Assembly: GCA_018820275.1 (NCBI GenBank)
Contig: JAHJOO010000001.1
Coordinates: 1 to 34,822, forward strand
Source: Alphaproteobacteria bacterium
GTDB taxonomy: Bacteria > Pseudomonadota > Alphaproteobacteria > Caulobacterales > Caulobacteraceae
Length of the DNA stretch: 34,822 nt
Direction of reading: 5' to 3'
Shown: piece after piece, positions 17,153-23,453 of the stretch
How the letters are laid out: each line of letters begins with the position of its first letter
How positions within the stretch are numbered: the stretch's first letter is position 1
Notes under the pieces: generated by a model
Seen by the model: the letters and a program-made list of their open reading frames with translations, nothing else
Told to the model about the DNA's origin: nothing
Database searches by the model: none
Position numbers and translations under genes: made by a program

Positions 17153-17448
17153 GGTTCCCTCTCTCCCTCCCCATCATGGGGAGGGACGGCGGCGAAGCCG
17201 CCCGGGTGGGGCAGTTCGTTCGGACCCCACCCTGTCGCCGCTCCGCGACGACTGTCCCTCCCCACTTCGGGGGAGGGAGACTCCTGATCCGGCCACCGCG
17301 CCATCAGCGCCTCCAGCCCGCCGCGCCCCAGCGTCGGTTCCGGCCCCCGCTCCGTCAGCATCCGCCACTCTTTCAGCGACAGCCGCCAGAACGCCTCCGG
17401 CTGCACCCCCATCGCCAGCGCCGTCCGCAGCATCGCCCCCCAGCTCAC
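17149..17448 (-). CDS. GTA g10.1 (rcc01693-like) tail assembly chaperone with repeat-derived tail
   Basis: 99 residues from the GTG at 17448, which overlaps the TGA of g10 (GTGA). The first ~54 residues (GVQPEAFWRLSLKEWRML then GRGGLEALMARWPD) match the small GTA/phage tail-chaperone family of about 60-70 residues. Residues about 56-98 are entirely translated from palindromic element B, including the peptide LPHPGGFAAVPPHDGEGER that recurs in g14. The frame then runs directly into the g11 start (ATGA). So a complete repeat has replaced or extended the normal C-terminus while preserving coupling to g11. Confidence 0.82.
   Translation of the reverse strand: MSWGAMLRTALAMGVQPEAFWRLSLKEWRMLTERGPEPTLGRGGLEALMARWPDQESPSPEVGRDSRRGAATGWGPNELPHPGGFAAVPPHDGEGEREP
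17163..17281. repeat. Palindromic element B, full-length, in frame in g10.1
   Basis: The longest copy, about 119 bases. It has hairpin CCCTCCCC/GGGGAGGG (17165-17185), hairpin GGCGGC-gaa-GCCGCC (17188-17202), CGGGTGGGGC, a short spacer, GACCCCACCC (17223-17232), a variable part and a closing hairpin CCCTCCCC/GGGGAGGG (17256-17277). Outer arms CTCCCTCCCC and GGGGAGGGAG, and inner arms GGGTGGGG and CCCCACCC, can pair across the element. Confidence 0.88.
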
Positions 17449-17732
17449 ACCGAGGCTTGGAACGCCGCCGCCACGGCTTCCGCGGCCTCCACCGGCGTCA
17501 CCGCCGCCCGATCCAGCTCGCTCGCGAACGCCGCCTCGCCGCCGCCCCGCAACAGCGCCGCCAGCACCGCCGTCAGATCCCGCGCCGACAGTGCCCGCAT
17601 GCGCTCCGCCAGCGCGCCCGGCCCCTCCAGCCCCAGCGCCCCCTCGATCTCCGCCAGCGCCCCCAGCGTCAGGCATAACCTGCGCTCTACGCCCGCCAGC
17701 CGCACCGTGGCCTCGCCGCGAACCGCATTCAT
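17445..17732 (-). CDS. GTA g10 tail assembly chaperone (GTA-gp10 family)
   Basis: 95 residues: NAVRGEATVRLAGVERRLCL at the start, then LGALAEIEGALGLEGPGALAERM (about 23-45), a helical protein with the gp10-like pattern of GTA and phage tail chaperones, which keep the tape-measure protein soluble during tail assembly. ATG at 17732 overlaps the g9 stop (ATGA) and its stop overlaps the g10.1 start (GTGA). Intact, with no repeat insertion. Confidence 0.88.
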   Translation of the reverse strand: MNAVRGEATVRLAGVERRLCLTLGALAEIEGALGLEGPGALAERMRALSARDLTAVLAALLRGGGEAAFASELDRAAVTPVEAAEAVAAAFQASV

Positions 17733-18142
17733 GGTACCGCCCCGAACGTCACCTCGCCCGCGCTCGCCAGGCTCAGCGCGAAGCTCGCCTCCCCCTCGTG
17801 CTCGCCGGCGTATTCCAGCGCGGCGACCAGGAACGGCCCCTCCAGCGTGCCGAAGTCCGGCACGATCAGACGCCAGGTCGCCGCCGCCTGCGCAAAAAAC
17901 GCCTCGCGGATCAGCGCGTCCGACGCCGCGTCGCGGAACACGCCGGTCCCGCTCACCGCCGCCGACTTCACCCCCGCCCCGGCCAGCAGCTCGCGCCACC
18001 GCCCGGCCGAGTCCGCGTCGGTCGCGTCCACCGTCCGCGCGTTCAGCGCGATCGTCCGCGCCCTCAGCCCGGCCACGGTCACGAACCCGCCGGCCCCGTC
18101 CGAAATCTTCAGCAGCATGTCCTTGCCGGCCTGGGCCGCCAT
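17729..18142 (-). CDS. GTA g9 major tail tube protein (TP901-1 type)
   Basis: 137 residues: AAQAGKDMLLKISDGAGGFV at the N-terminus, RARTIALNARTVDATDADSAGRWRELLAG (about 27-55), and a beta-rich C-terminus ending EVTFGAVP. This is the TP901-1/major tail protein pattern; stacked rings form the tail tube. ATG at 18142 has its own strong GAGGAGA ribosome site. Unlike most GTA genes it does not overlap the upstream gene: an 86-base gap filled by heptad hairpin F precedes it, as would suit an independently tuned, abundant product. Confidence 0.93.
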   Translation of the reverse strand: MAAQAGKDMLLKISDGAGGFVTVAGLRARTIALNARTVDATDADSAGRWRELLAGAGVKSAAVSGTGVFRDAASDALIREAFFAQAAATWRLIVPDFGTLEGPFLVAALEYAGEHEGEASFALSLASAGEVTFGAVP

Positions 18143-18169
18143 GATCGTCTCCTCGTTGTTCGACGGGCA

Positions 18170-18238
18170 GGGTGTGGGGCGTCGGGTGTCGGGTGTGGCT
18201 CAGTCCCCCACACCCGACACCCCACCCCCTACGCCCCC
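18170..18238. repeat. Heptad-repeat long hairpin F between g8 and g9
   Basis: A perfect 15-base stem (18184-18198 with 18208-18222) around a 9-base loop. Arms are made of 7-base units GGGTGTC, GGGTGTG, GGGCGTC, and on the other strand GGGGGTG and GGGCGTA. It overlaps the last codons and TAG of g8 and lies just before g9. Confidence 0.88.
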
Positions 18239-18633
18239 ACTTCCGTCACCGCCCTGAGCCGCATCACCGCATACCGGCGCCCGCCGCCGGGGCTCGAAAA
18301 CACGTCCGAAAAGGTCACCCGCGCGCTCACCGCCTTTACCCCGTCGGCCTCCAGCGGCGCGTCGGTCAGACACGCCCGCACCGTCGCTAGGATCGCCCGC
18401 GCCTCCTCGCCCCCGCGAAACCCGCTGACGGCCGTCAGGGTCAACGCCTGCTCGACCCCGCAGCCGTCGGCGCCCACCGGCCGGCTCTCGCCGCGCCCGA
18501 CACGCAGGTGCGGCAGCGCCGCGTCCGCCGGTGCCTCGTCCCACACCCGCCCGGCCAGCAGCGCGTCCACGCCCGCGTCCGCCTTCAGCCGCGCGATCAC
18601 CGCCTTGATCAGTCCCGCCTCGTGCGCGCTCAT
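18229..18633 (-). CDS. GTA g8 tail terminator (DUF3168)
   Basis: 134 residues with the DUF3168 layout: EAGLIKAVIARLKADAGVDALL at the start, GRVWDEAPADAALPHLRVGRGES (about 28-50) and VFSSPGGGRRYAVMRLRAVTE near the C-terminus. Proteins of this type cap the tail tube and join it to the head connectors. ATG at 18633 overlaps the g7 stop (ATGA). Its stop codon lies inside one flank of hairpin F. Confidence 0.9.
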   Translation of the reverse strand: MSAHEAGLIKAVIARLKADAGVDALLAGRVWDEAPADAALPHLRVGRGESRPVGADGCGVEQALTLTAVSGFRGGEEARAILATVRACLTDAPLEADGVKAVSARVTFSDVFSSPGGGRRYAVMRLRAVTEVGA

Positions 18634-18932
18634 CGGACGCGCTCCAGGCTCAGCTTCGCCCGCCCGGGCCGCCCGCCGTCGACCTCGACGAAGACGATCG
18701 TCCAGTCCGCCCCGCCGAAGCGCAGCATCCGGCCCGGCCTCAGCCGCGGATCGACCCGCGCCTCCGCCGCCGTCGTCTCCACCGCCGCGGTCCGCCCGGC
18801 CTCGACGCGCTCGCGCCGCCTGCGCGCCCCCAGCTTCAGCCAGGCGTGCCCCAGCGGCTCATAGCTCGTCGCCATCCCGCCATACGGCGTCTCGACCGCC
18901 TCGACCTCGAACAGTCCGGCCAACATTCTCAC
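18630..18932 (-). CDS. GTA g7 head-tail adaptor/closure protein
   Basis: About 100 residues from a GTG at 18932 that overlaps the g6 stop (GTGA); an ATG two codons later (18926) is an alternative. The sequence has the small beta-barrel head-closure pattern: VETPYGGMATSYEPLGHAWLKLG, then the Ala/Glu-rich middle and MLRFGGADWTIVFVEVDG near the C-terminus. The role is closing the capsid portal and joining the tail. Its stop overlaps the g8 start. Confidence 0.87.
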   Translation of the reverse strand: MRMLAGLFEVEAVETPYGGMATSYEPLGHAWLKLGARRRRERVEAGRTAAVETTAAEARVDPRLRPGRMLRFGGADWTIVFVEVDGGRPGRAKLSLERVR

Positions 18933-19195
18933 AACCGCACCACGCGGTACGGCGCGATCCACGCCTCGACCGGCGCGATCGGCATCTCGCGCTCTCCGCG
19001 CTCATAGGCCCGCAGCGCCAGCATCAGCACCGCCAGCCGCAACGGCGCGGGGCTGGTCGAGGTCAGGCTCAGCCCCACCTCCCCCTCCACCCGCGCCCGC
19101 GCGGCGTCGACCAGCGTCTGGATCAGCAGATCCTCCGCCTCATGCTCGACGCGCAGGAACAGCTTCGCCTCGGTGAGGCTCACCGGTGCGGTCAT
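18929..19195 (-). CDS. GTA g6 head-tail connector (gp6-like)
   Basis: 88 residues from the ATG at 19195, chosen for the GAGGTG site upstream and because the conserved part begins immediately (APVSLTEAKLFLRVEHEAED). The helical gp6/gp15-like connector pattern continues with LLIQTLVDAARARVEGEVG and the C-terminal AYERGERE and VEAWIAPYRVVRL. It binds below the portal. Longer upstream frames run into hairpin G and were rejected. Confidence 0.9.
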   Translation of the reverse strand: MTAPVSLTEAKLFLRVEHEAEDLLIQTLVDAARARVEGEVGLSLTSTSPAPLRLAVLMLALRAYERGEREMPIAPVEAWIAPYRVVRL

Positions 19196-19223
19196 CTGGA
19201 CACCTCGATTGTCTGAAGATCGA

Positions 19224-19298
19224 GGGCTTAGGTCTTGGGGCTTGGGGCTTGGTCCACCACGCATCGCCCCCAAGCCCTAAGCCCTACCCCCTAAGCCC
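19224..19298. repeat. Heptad-repeat long hairpin G between g5 and g6
   Basis: Seven-base units GGGCTTA, GGTCTTG, GGGCTTG, GGGCTTG on one arm and, read on the opposite strand, GGGCTTA, GGGGGTA, GGGCTTA, GGGCTTG on the other. The inner two heptads pair over 15 bases with one G-T wobble; the outermost units pair exactly. It fills the 112-base gap after the capsid gene. Confidence 0.88.
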
Positions 19299-19299
19299 T

Positions 19300-19317
19300 C
19301 GCGAGCGTCAGCTCGCG
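19300..19317 (-). terminator. Hairpin around the g5 stop codon
   Basis: On the minus strand CGCGAGC-TGAC-GCTCGCG, a 7-base stem whose loop holds the TGA of the capsid gene. It has no T-run, so it is more likely a 3-prime mRNA stabiliser or partial terminator. It is followed at once by hairpin G. Confidence 0.5.
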
Positions 19318-20546
19318 GCGAACTTCATCACCTTGATCGCGTCGAAATTCTGCACCCCGCCGCCCACGCGCTTGGTCGTGTAGAACAGCACATAGGGCTT
19401 GGCCGAATAGGGGTCCCTCAGCACCCGCACCCCCGCCCGGTCGACGATCAGATAGCCGCGCTGGAAGTCGCCGAAGGCGATCGACAGCGAGTTCGCCGCC
19501 ACGTCCGGCATGGTCTCGATCTCGGTCACCGGATAGCCCAGCAGCGACGCCGTCTCGCCCGGCCGCCCCGCCGGCTGCCAGACGTAGTTGCCGTCCGCGT
19601 CCTTGAACTTGCGCACGGCCGAGACCGTCTTGCGGTTCATGACGAACCGCCCGTTCGGCCGATACCGCGCCTTGGGCGCATAGATCAGGTCGATCAGCCG
19701 GTCGACCGGGCTGGTGCTGGCGAACGCCCCCGCCGCGCCCGAGGCGACATAGCCGATCTCGCCCCACTCCGCGTCGCCGTCCGCCACGGCGTCATAGGCC
19801 AGGAAGCCCTTGGGCTTGTTGACCCCGTCGCCGGCCACGAAGGCCTGGGTCTCCTGCGCCGCGAAGGCGTCCTCCACCTCGCTGGCCAGCCAGTCGTCCA
19901 GGTCCACCAGCGCGTCGTCCAGCAGCGCCTGCGTCGCCGCCGGGCAGGCGTACAGATCGGCCGACGGGAACTCCAGCAGGGCCAGGGTCGCCGGATCCGT
20001 CTCCGGGCGCGCGGCGGTCTCCGCCACCCAGCCCGCCTCGATCCCCGCGATCGACACCGGCTTCCTGAAGGTGCCCGAGGCCACCGTCCGCACCGTGGCG
20101 ATCTCGCGCATCGGCGACGCCGCCATCAGCCGCCGCTCGATGGCCCGTTCGGTCTGCTCGGGCACCACATGCCCGGCCGAGTTCGACGCGGTGCTCAGCC
20201 CCGCCTTCACCTCCAGCCCGAACCCCGACCGCATGTAGTCGCCGAACGCCGCCTTGGTATCCTCCCCCTTCATGGGGGAGGTGGTTCGGCCAAAGGCCGA
20301 GACGGAGGGGGCCAGCTCCGGCCTGCGCCCCTCGCTCACCACCCGATCCAGTCGCGCCTGCGCCCCGGCGACCGCGGCGTCGATGCGCGCCACCTTCTCC
20401 TCCAGCAGCACGTCCGCCGCCGCCTTCCGCTCGATCTCGCCCAGCCGCTGATCGTTGGCGTCCCTGAACGCCTCGAACGCCGCCATCACCGCGTGCAGCG
20501 CATTCCCCGCCTCGGGCGAACCCGGGACCTGCTTGGTCTCTTTCAT
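19308..20546 (-). CDS. GTA g5 HK97-fold major capsid protein
   Basis: 412 residues. A helical scaffold/delta-type N-terminal region (about 1-105) precedes the HK97-fold shell (SNSAGHVVPEQTERAIERRL near 121, WLASEVEDAFAAQETQAFVAGDGVNKPKG near 219, FYTTKRVGGGVQNFDAIKVMKF at the end). In GTAs and HK97-type phages the N-terminal region is removed by the prohead protease. Residues about 76-95, just before the shell, come from palindromic element C, so the insertion should be discarded on maturation. ATG at 20546 has a GGAG site and is not coupled to a preceding gene: a 168-base leader with hairpin E separates it from the divergent plus-strand gene. Confidence 0.95.
   Translation of the reverse strand: MKETKQVPGSPEAGNALHAVMAAFEAFRDANDQRLGEIERKAAADVLLEEKVARIDAAVAGAQARLDRVVSEGRRPELAPSVSAFGRTTSPMKGEDTKAAFGDYMRSGFGLEVKAGLSTASNSAGHVVPEQTERAIERRLMAASPMREIATVRTVASGTFRKPVSIAGIEAGWVAETAARPETDPATLALLEFPSADLYACPAATQALLDDALVDLDDWLASEVEDAFAAQETQAFVAGDGVNKPKGFLAYDAVADGDAEWGEIGYVASGAAGAFASTSPVDRLIDLIYAPKARYRPNGRFVMNRKTVSAVRKFKDADGNYVWQPAGRPGETASLLGYPVTEIETMPDVAANSLSIAFGDFQRGYLIVDRAGVRVLRDPYSAKPYVLFYTTKRVGGGVQNFDAIKVMKFAAS
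20261..20313. repeat. Palindromic element C, in frame in g5
   Basis: Hairpin CCTCCCCC-ttcat-GGGGGAGG (20261-20281), second hairpin TCGGCC-aaa-GGCCGA (20286-20300), then GACGGAGGGGGCC. It has the same two-hairpin plan as A, B and D but a different second stem. It encodes about residues 78-95 of the capsid precursor. Confidence 0.82.
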
Positions 20547-20562
20547 CTGTGCTCCAGTTTCA

Positions 20563-20646
20563 CCTCCCTCTCCCGGCGGGAGAGGGCTTGAGCGCCCGAG
20601 AGCCCGTCGGGGCGATCGGCTGCGCGAAAGGGTGAGGGGCAGCCCC
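20563..20646. repeat. Palindromic element E in the g5 leader
   Basis: A perfect 9-base stem, CCCTCTCCC and GGGAGAGGG, around GGC (20566-20586), followed by a GC-rich tail ending GGGTGAGGGGC. It lies about 20 bases upstream of the capsid start codon, between it and any promoter in the divergent region. Non-coding relative of the in-frame elements. Confidence 0.75.
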
Positions 20647-20714
20647 CACCGTTCTGACGCCCGGTCGCCCGGACCGCCTTCTCAATCCCCGCGTTTCGCG
20701 GTTAGGGTGCGTGG

Positions 20715-21569
20715 ATGCGCGACGCCTTCACCCCCCTCGAGCGCGCCGCGCTGGACGGCCTGGCGTGGGAGCTGTCCGCGCTCGCGCCCGACCTCGCCGG
20801 CCAGATCGCCGAGAGCCTGCCCGGCCAGCGCCGCGTTCAGGGCCCGGTCCTCGTCACCGAGACCATCGTCGACCGTCACCGTCCGAACCCGCCCGAGACC
20901 ACCCACGGCCGCCTCGGCACGATCCACGTCCAGATCGACCACCTCGAACACCCGATGGCCTTCCAGGCCGAGCTCGTGAACGGCCGCCTCGTGGCCCTCC
21001 ACGGCGACGCCTACGGCCAGGACCTGTCGGCCGTGAACCTGACGGGCGACGTCGTCGATCAGGTCTTCCGCCTCCGCGACGACGGCCACCCGGTGCCCTA
21101 CGACCTGCGCGACCGCGCCGACGCCCTCCGCGAGAGCAGCCCGCTCCGCCGCCTGCAGGCCAACCCCGACCCGCCCCCGCCCGAACCCCGCTACGCCCCG
21201 CCGCCCGACCCGACCTTTGACGTCCTGCTGGGCAAGACGTCCGGCGCGCGGCCGAAACCGCCCTCCGGCGGCGCGGCCCAGGGTAAGTCCATGTCCGGAT
21301 CGGCCGGAGATCTCGCTCTGGCGGCGCTCTTCGGCAAGAAGATCGAAGGAGCACCGGCCGCCGACCCCACCGACCCGCCCTCCGACGACGTCACCAGCGT
21401 CCGCATCGGCATCGTCGCCCTGGCGGTCGTGATCGGCCTGTTCCTGTCCCTGGTGATGGGCTTTCACCCGATCTTCGCCGCCGTCCCCGTCTTCTGGGTG
21501 GCCCGCGCCCTGCTGAGACGCCCCGTCGTCGAGACGATCGCCCGCGCCCTCAGCGCGCGGAAGGCCTGA
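20715..21569 (+). CDS. Unknown membrane-anchored protein inserted between g4 and g5
   Basis: 284 residues on the plus strand, opposite to the GTA genes, with high third-position GC. Residues 1-115 form a possible domain (FTPLERAALDGLAWELSALA, then TIHVQIDHLEHPMAFQAELV near 69 and GRLVALHGDAYGQDLS near 90). A Pro-rich linker (about 150-230) follows, with DPTFDVLLGKTSG and ALAALFGKKIEG. The C-terminus has one long or two short hydrophobic helices (VRIGIVALAVVIGLFLSLVM and FHPIFAAVPVFWVARALL). No family is recognised. ATG at 20715 lacks a clear ribosome site. Its last 20 bases overlap the 3-prime end of g4 in antisense. It could be a GTA accessory gene or a passenger. Confidence 0.72.
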   Translation: MRDAFTPLERAALDGLAWELSALAPDLAGQIAESLPGQRRVQGPVLVTETIVDRHRPNPPETTHGRLGTIHVQIDHLEHPMAFQAELVNGRLVALHGDAYGQDLSAVNLTGDVVDQVFRLRDDGHPVPYDLRDRADALRESSPLRRLQANPDPPPPEPRYAPPPDPTFDVLLGKTSGARPKPPSGGAAQGKSMSGSAGDLALAALFGKKIEGAPAADPTDPPSDDVTSVRIGIVALAVVIGLFLSLVMGFHPIFAAVPVFWVARALLRRPVVETIARALSARKA

Positions 21570-22077
21570 ACCGCGCGCCGACCAACATCGGGAACGTCAC
21601 CAGCGACACCTCCCACAGATCGATCTCCACCAGCACCCTCAGCCGCCCCTCGCGCCGCGCGCGCACCGAGCGGAACCCGATCGACAGCCCGTCCATCGCC
21701 CCGGCCCGGACCAGCGCCCGCGCGAACCGCGCCTCGGGCGACCAGTCGAAGATCCGCCCCCGGACGAACAGGCCTTGCTCGTCCTCGCGCACCACGTCCC
21801 ACACGCCGACGGGCGCGCGGCCCTCGTGCTGGTGCAGCATCTTCACCGCGCCGACGCCGCCCTTGTTCAGGCTGGCCGCGAACGCGCCCCGCGCCACCAC
21901 GTCCCCGTTCAGGTCCGCCACGCCGAACAGCGAGGCGTAACCTTCGACAAGCAGGGCCTCAGGATTCTCCCTTCCCTTCATGGGGAGGGACAGCGGCGCA
22001 GCCGCCAGGGTGGGGTCCGAACGTCTGCGCGATCGTCCCTCCCCACAAGGGGGAGGGAGAGGTCCGAACCGCATCAT
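21550..22077 (-). CDS. GTA g4 prohead protease (HK97 type)
   Basis: 175 residues. The U35-like fold begins at EGYASLFGVADLNGDVVARGAF (about 45-66) and includes KMLHQHEGRAPVGVWDVV (catalytic His likely in LHQHE), then SIGFRSVRARREG and IDLWEVSLVTFPM. It processes the capsid precursor and scaffold. ATG at 22077 overlaps the g3.5 stop (ATGA). Residues about 5-38 (from PLPPPCGEGR to LPMKGREN) are translated from palindromic element D and precede the protease fold, so the enzyme core is intact. The 3-prime end overlaps the plus-strand gene by 20 bases. Confidence 0.88.
   Translation of the reverse strand: MMRFGPLPPPCGEGRSRRRSDPTLAAAPLSLPMKGRENPEALLVEGYASLFGVADLNGDVVARGAFAASLNKGGVGAVKMLHQHEGRAPVGVWDVVREDEQGLFVRGRIFDWSPEARFARALVRAGAMDGLSIGFRSVRARREGRLRVLVEIDLWEVSLVTFPMLVGARFRPSAR
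21967..22060. repeat. Palindromic element D, in frame in g4
   Basis: About 94 bases: hairpin with GGGGAGGG arm at 21982-21989, CAGCGGCGCAGCCGCC, AGGGTGGGGT, variable spacer, and closing hairpin CCCTCCCC-acaag-GGGGAGGG (22037-22057). It is similar to element B but translated in a different frame (DPTLAAAPLSLPMKGR rather than PHPGGFAAVPPHDGEG). Confidence 0.85.
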
Positions 22078-22298
22078 CCGTCCTCCAGCCTGCGCTCGAT
22101 CCGCTCCAGCGCCTGCCGCGTCGCGGCGCCCTGCTCTTCCAGCCGCGCCAGCCGCTCGGCCACCAGCCGCTGCTCGCCGACCCGCTGCTCCAGCGCCCCG
22201 ATCCGCGCCGCCGCCCCGCCGGCCCACACCAGCCCGCCGACCGTCTGCACCGCCAGTGCGCTGATCAGCGCCACCGGCCATCTGCGCCCCTCGCTCAC
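22074..22298 (-). CDS. GTA g3.5-like small membrane/coiled-coil protein
   Basis: 74 residues from the GTG at 22298, which overlaps the portal stop (GTGA). One transmembrane helix (VALISALAVQTVGGLVWAGG, about 9-28) is followed by a charged, Leu-patterned helix (IGALEQRVGEQRLVAERLAR onward) likely to form a coiled coil. GTA clusters commonly have a small ORF here between portal and protease. Function unknown. Its stop overlaps the g4 start (ATGA). Confidence 0.78.
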   Translation of the reverse strand: MSEGRRWPVALISALAVQTVGGLVWAGGAAARIGALEQRVGEQRLVAERLARLEEQGAATRQALERIERRLEDG

Positions 22299-23437
22299 GC
22301 CCCCAGCCCCGCCATCGCCCGCCGTTCCTCCGGCGTCAGGAAGCTGGCCGCCTCCAGCCGCGCCCACAGGGCGTCGCGCTCGCCCGACAGCGCCGGAACC
22401 TGATCCAGGTCCGGCGCGATCCGCAGGCCCGCGAACCGCCCGCCCAGCCACCCCGTCAGCGCCGCCGCCGTCTTGCGCACCAGCGGCGCCACCGTCCCGC
22501 GCCAGAAGGCCTGATTGGCCTCGCGATAGTTGGCGTAGGTCGCGTCTCCCGGGATGCCCAGCAGCTGCGGCGGCACCCCGAAGGCCAAGGCGATCTCGCG
22601 GGCCGCCGCGTGTTTGCCGGCGATGAAATCCATGTCGGCGGGCGCCCAGCTCATCGGCTTCCAGTCCAGCCCGCCCTCCAGCAGCAGGGGTCGCCCGGCG
22701 TTCGCCGCCCCCATGTGCGCCTCGATCATCTCGGCCTTCAGGGCGTCGAACTGCTCGGCCGTCAGCCGCTCGCCGTCCTTCGCCCCGAACACCAGCGCCC
22801 CCGACGGCCGCGCCGCATTATCCAGCAGCGCCTTGTTCCAGGCCCCCGAGGCGTTGTGCACGTCGATGGCGAAGGCCGCCGCCTCCAGCGGCGAGAATCC
22901 ATAGTGGTCGTCGGTCGGGTGGAACAGCTTCAGGTGCATCACCGGGGCCCAGCCGTCGGCCGCCCGCGCGATCCGCACGGACCGTCCGTCGACGGAATAC
23001 TCCCACGCTTCCGCCCAGCCGCCCCGCCCCGGCACCACCTTCATCCGGTCCGGCCGCAACGCCCAAAGCTCCTCCGGCGCCTCCTCGCCCACCGCCTCGA
23101 CATAGGCGTTGCCCGCCGTCTGCAGCTGGGCATGCAGGCCCTCCAGGAACTCCACCCCCGACTGCTCCGCGTTCGGCCTGTCCAGGAGCCGCGCCACCGG
23201 ATCGTCCGCCTGCGCCCTTGCCCCGTCGCGGAACACGGCCAGCGGCGTCGACGCCGCGGCTTCCGCCACCATCCGCACGCAGCGATAGGCGACCGCATTC
23301 CGGCCGAAGCCCTCGCTGGCCAGATGGGCATAGTCCCGCGGCGTCCACCGCGGCCGCCCCGCCCCCGTCAGGGCCATGATCGCCCCGGTCCGGCTCGCCT
23401 TTGCCTCCGGCGGCCGCGGCCGCAGCGGGTTCCACAT
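22295..23437 (-). CDS. GTA g3 portal protein (HK97 family)
   Basis: About 380 residues. The HK97-type portal pattern is visible: GRNAVAYRCVRMVAEAAAST (about 45-64), PNAEQSGVEFLEGLHAQLQTAGNAYVE, VMHLKLFHPTDDHYGFSPLEAA and AFGVPPQLLGIPGDATYANYREANQAFWRGT. Twelve copies form the DNA entry vertex. ATG at 23437 is preferred because GGGAG lies 8 bases upstream; a TTG at 23443 is in frame but too close to that site. It starts 16 bases after the terminase stop, and its own stop overlaps g3.5 (GTGA). Confidence 0.94.
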   Translation of the reverse strand: MWNPLRPRPPEAKASRTGAIMALTGAGRPRWTPRDYAHLASEGFGRNAVAYRCVRMVAEAAASTPLAVFRDGARAQADDPVARLLDRPNAEQSGVEFLEGLHAQLQTAGNAYVEAVGEEAPEELWALRPDRMKVVPGRGGWAEAWEYSVDGRSVRIARAADGWAPVMHLKLFHPTDDHYGFSPLEAAAFAIDVHNASGAWNKALLDNAARPSGALVFGAKDGERLTAEQFDALKAEMIEAHMGAANAGRPLLLEGGLDWKPMSWAPADMDFIAGKHAAAREIALAFGVPPQLLGIPGDATYANYREANQAFWRGTVAPLVRKTAAALTGWLGGRFAGLRIAPDLDQVPALSGERDALWARLEAASFLTPEERRAMAGLGA

Positions 23438-23453
23438 CCGCAAGTCTCCCGTT

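Noticed and set aside
20682..21467. Minus-strand open frame opposite the plus-strand gene at 20715, considered as a possible GTA gene between g4 and g5
   Set aside because: No resemblance to any GTA protein, poor composition, and the plus frame has a coherent domain-linker-membrane layout.
14669..22060. CRISPR array or insertion sequence explanation for the palindromic elements
   Set aside because: Copies are dispersed by kilobases, unequal in length, contain no transposase and have no regular spacers.
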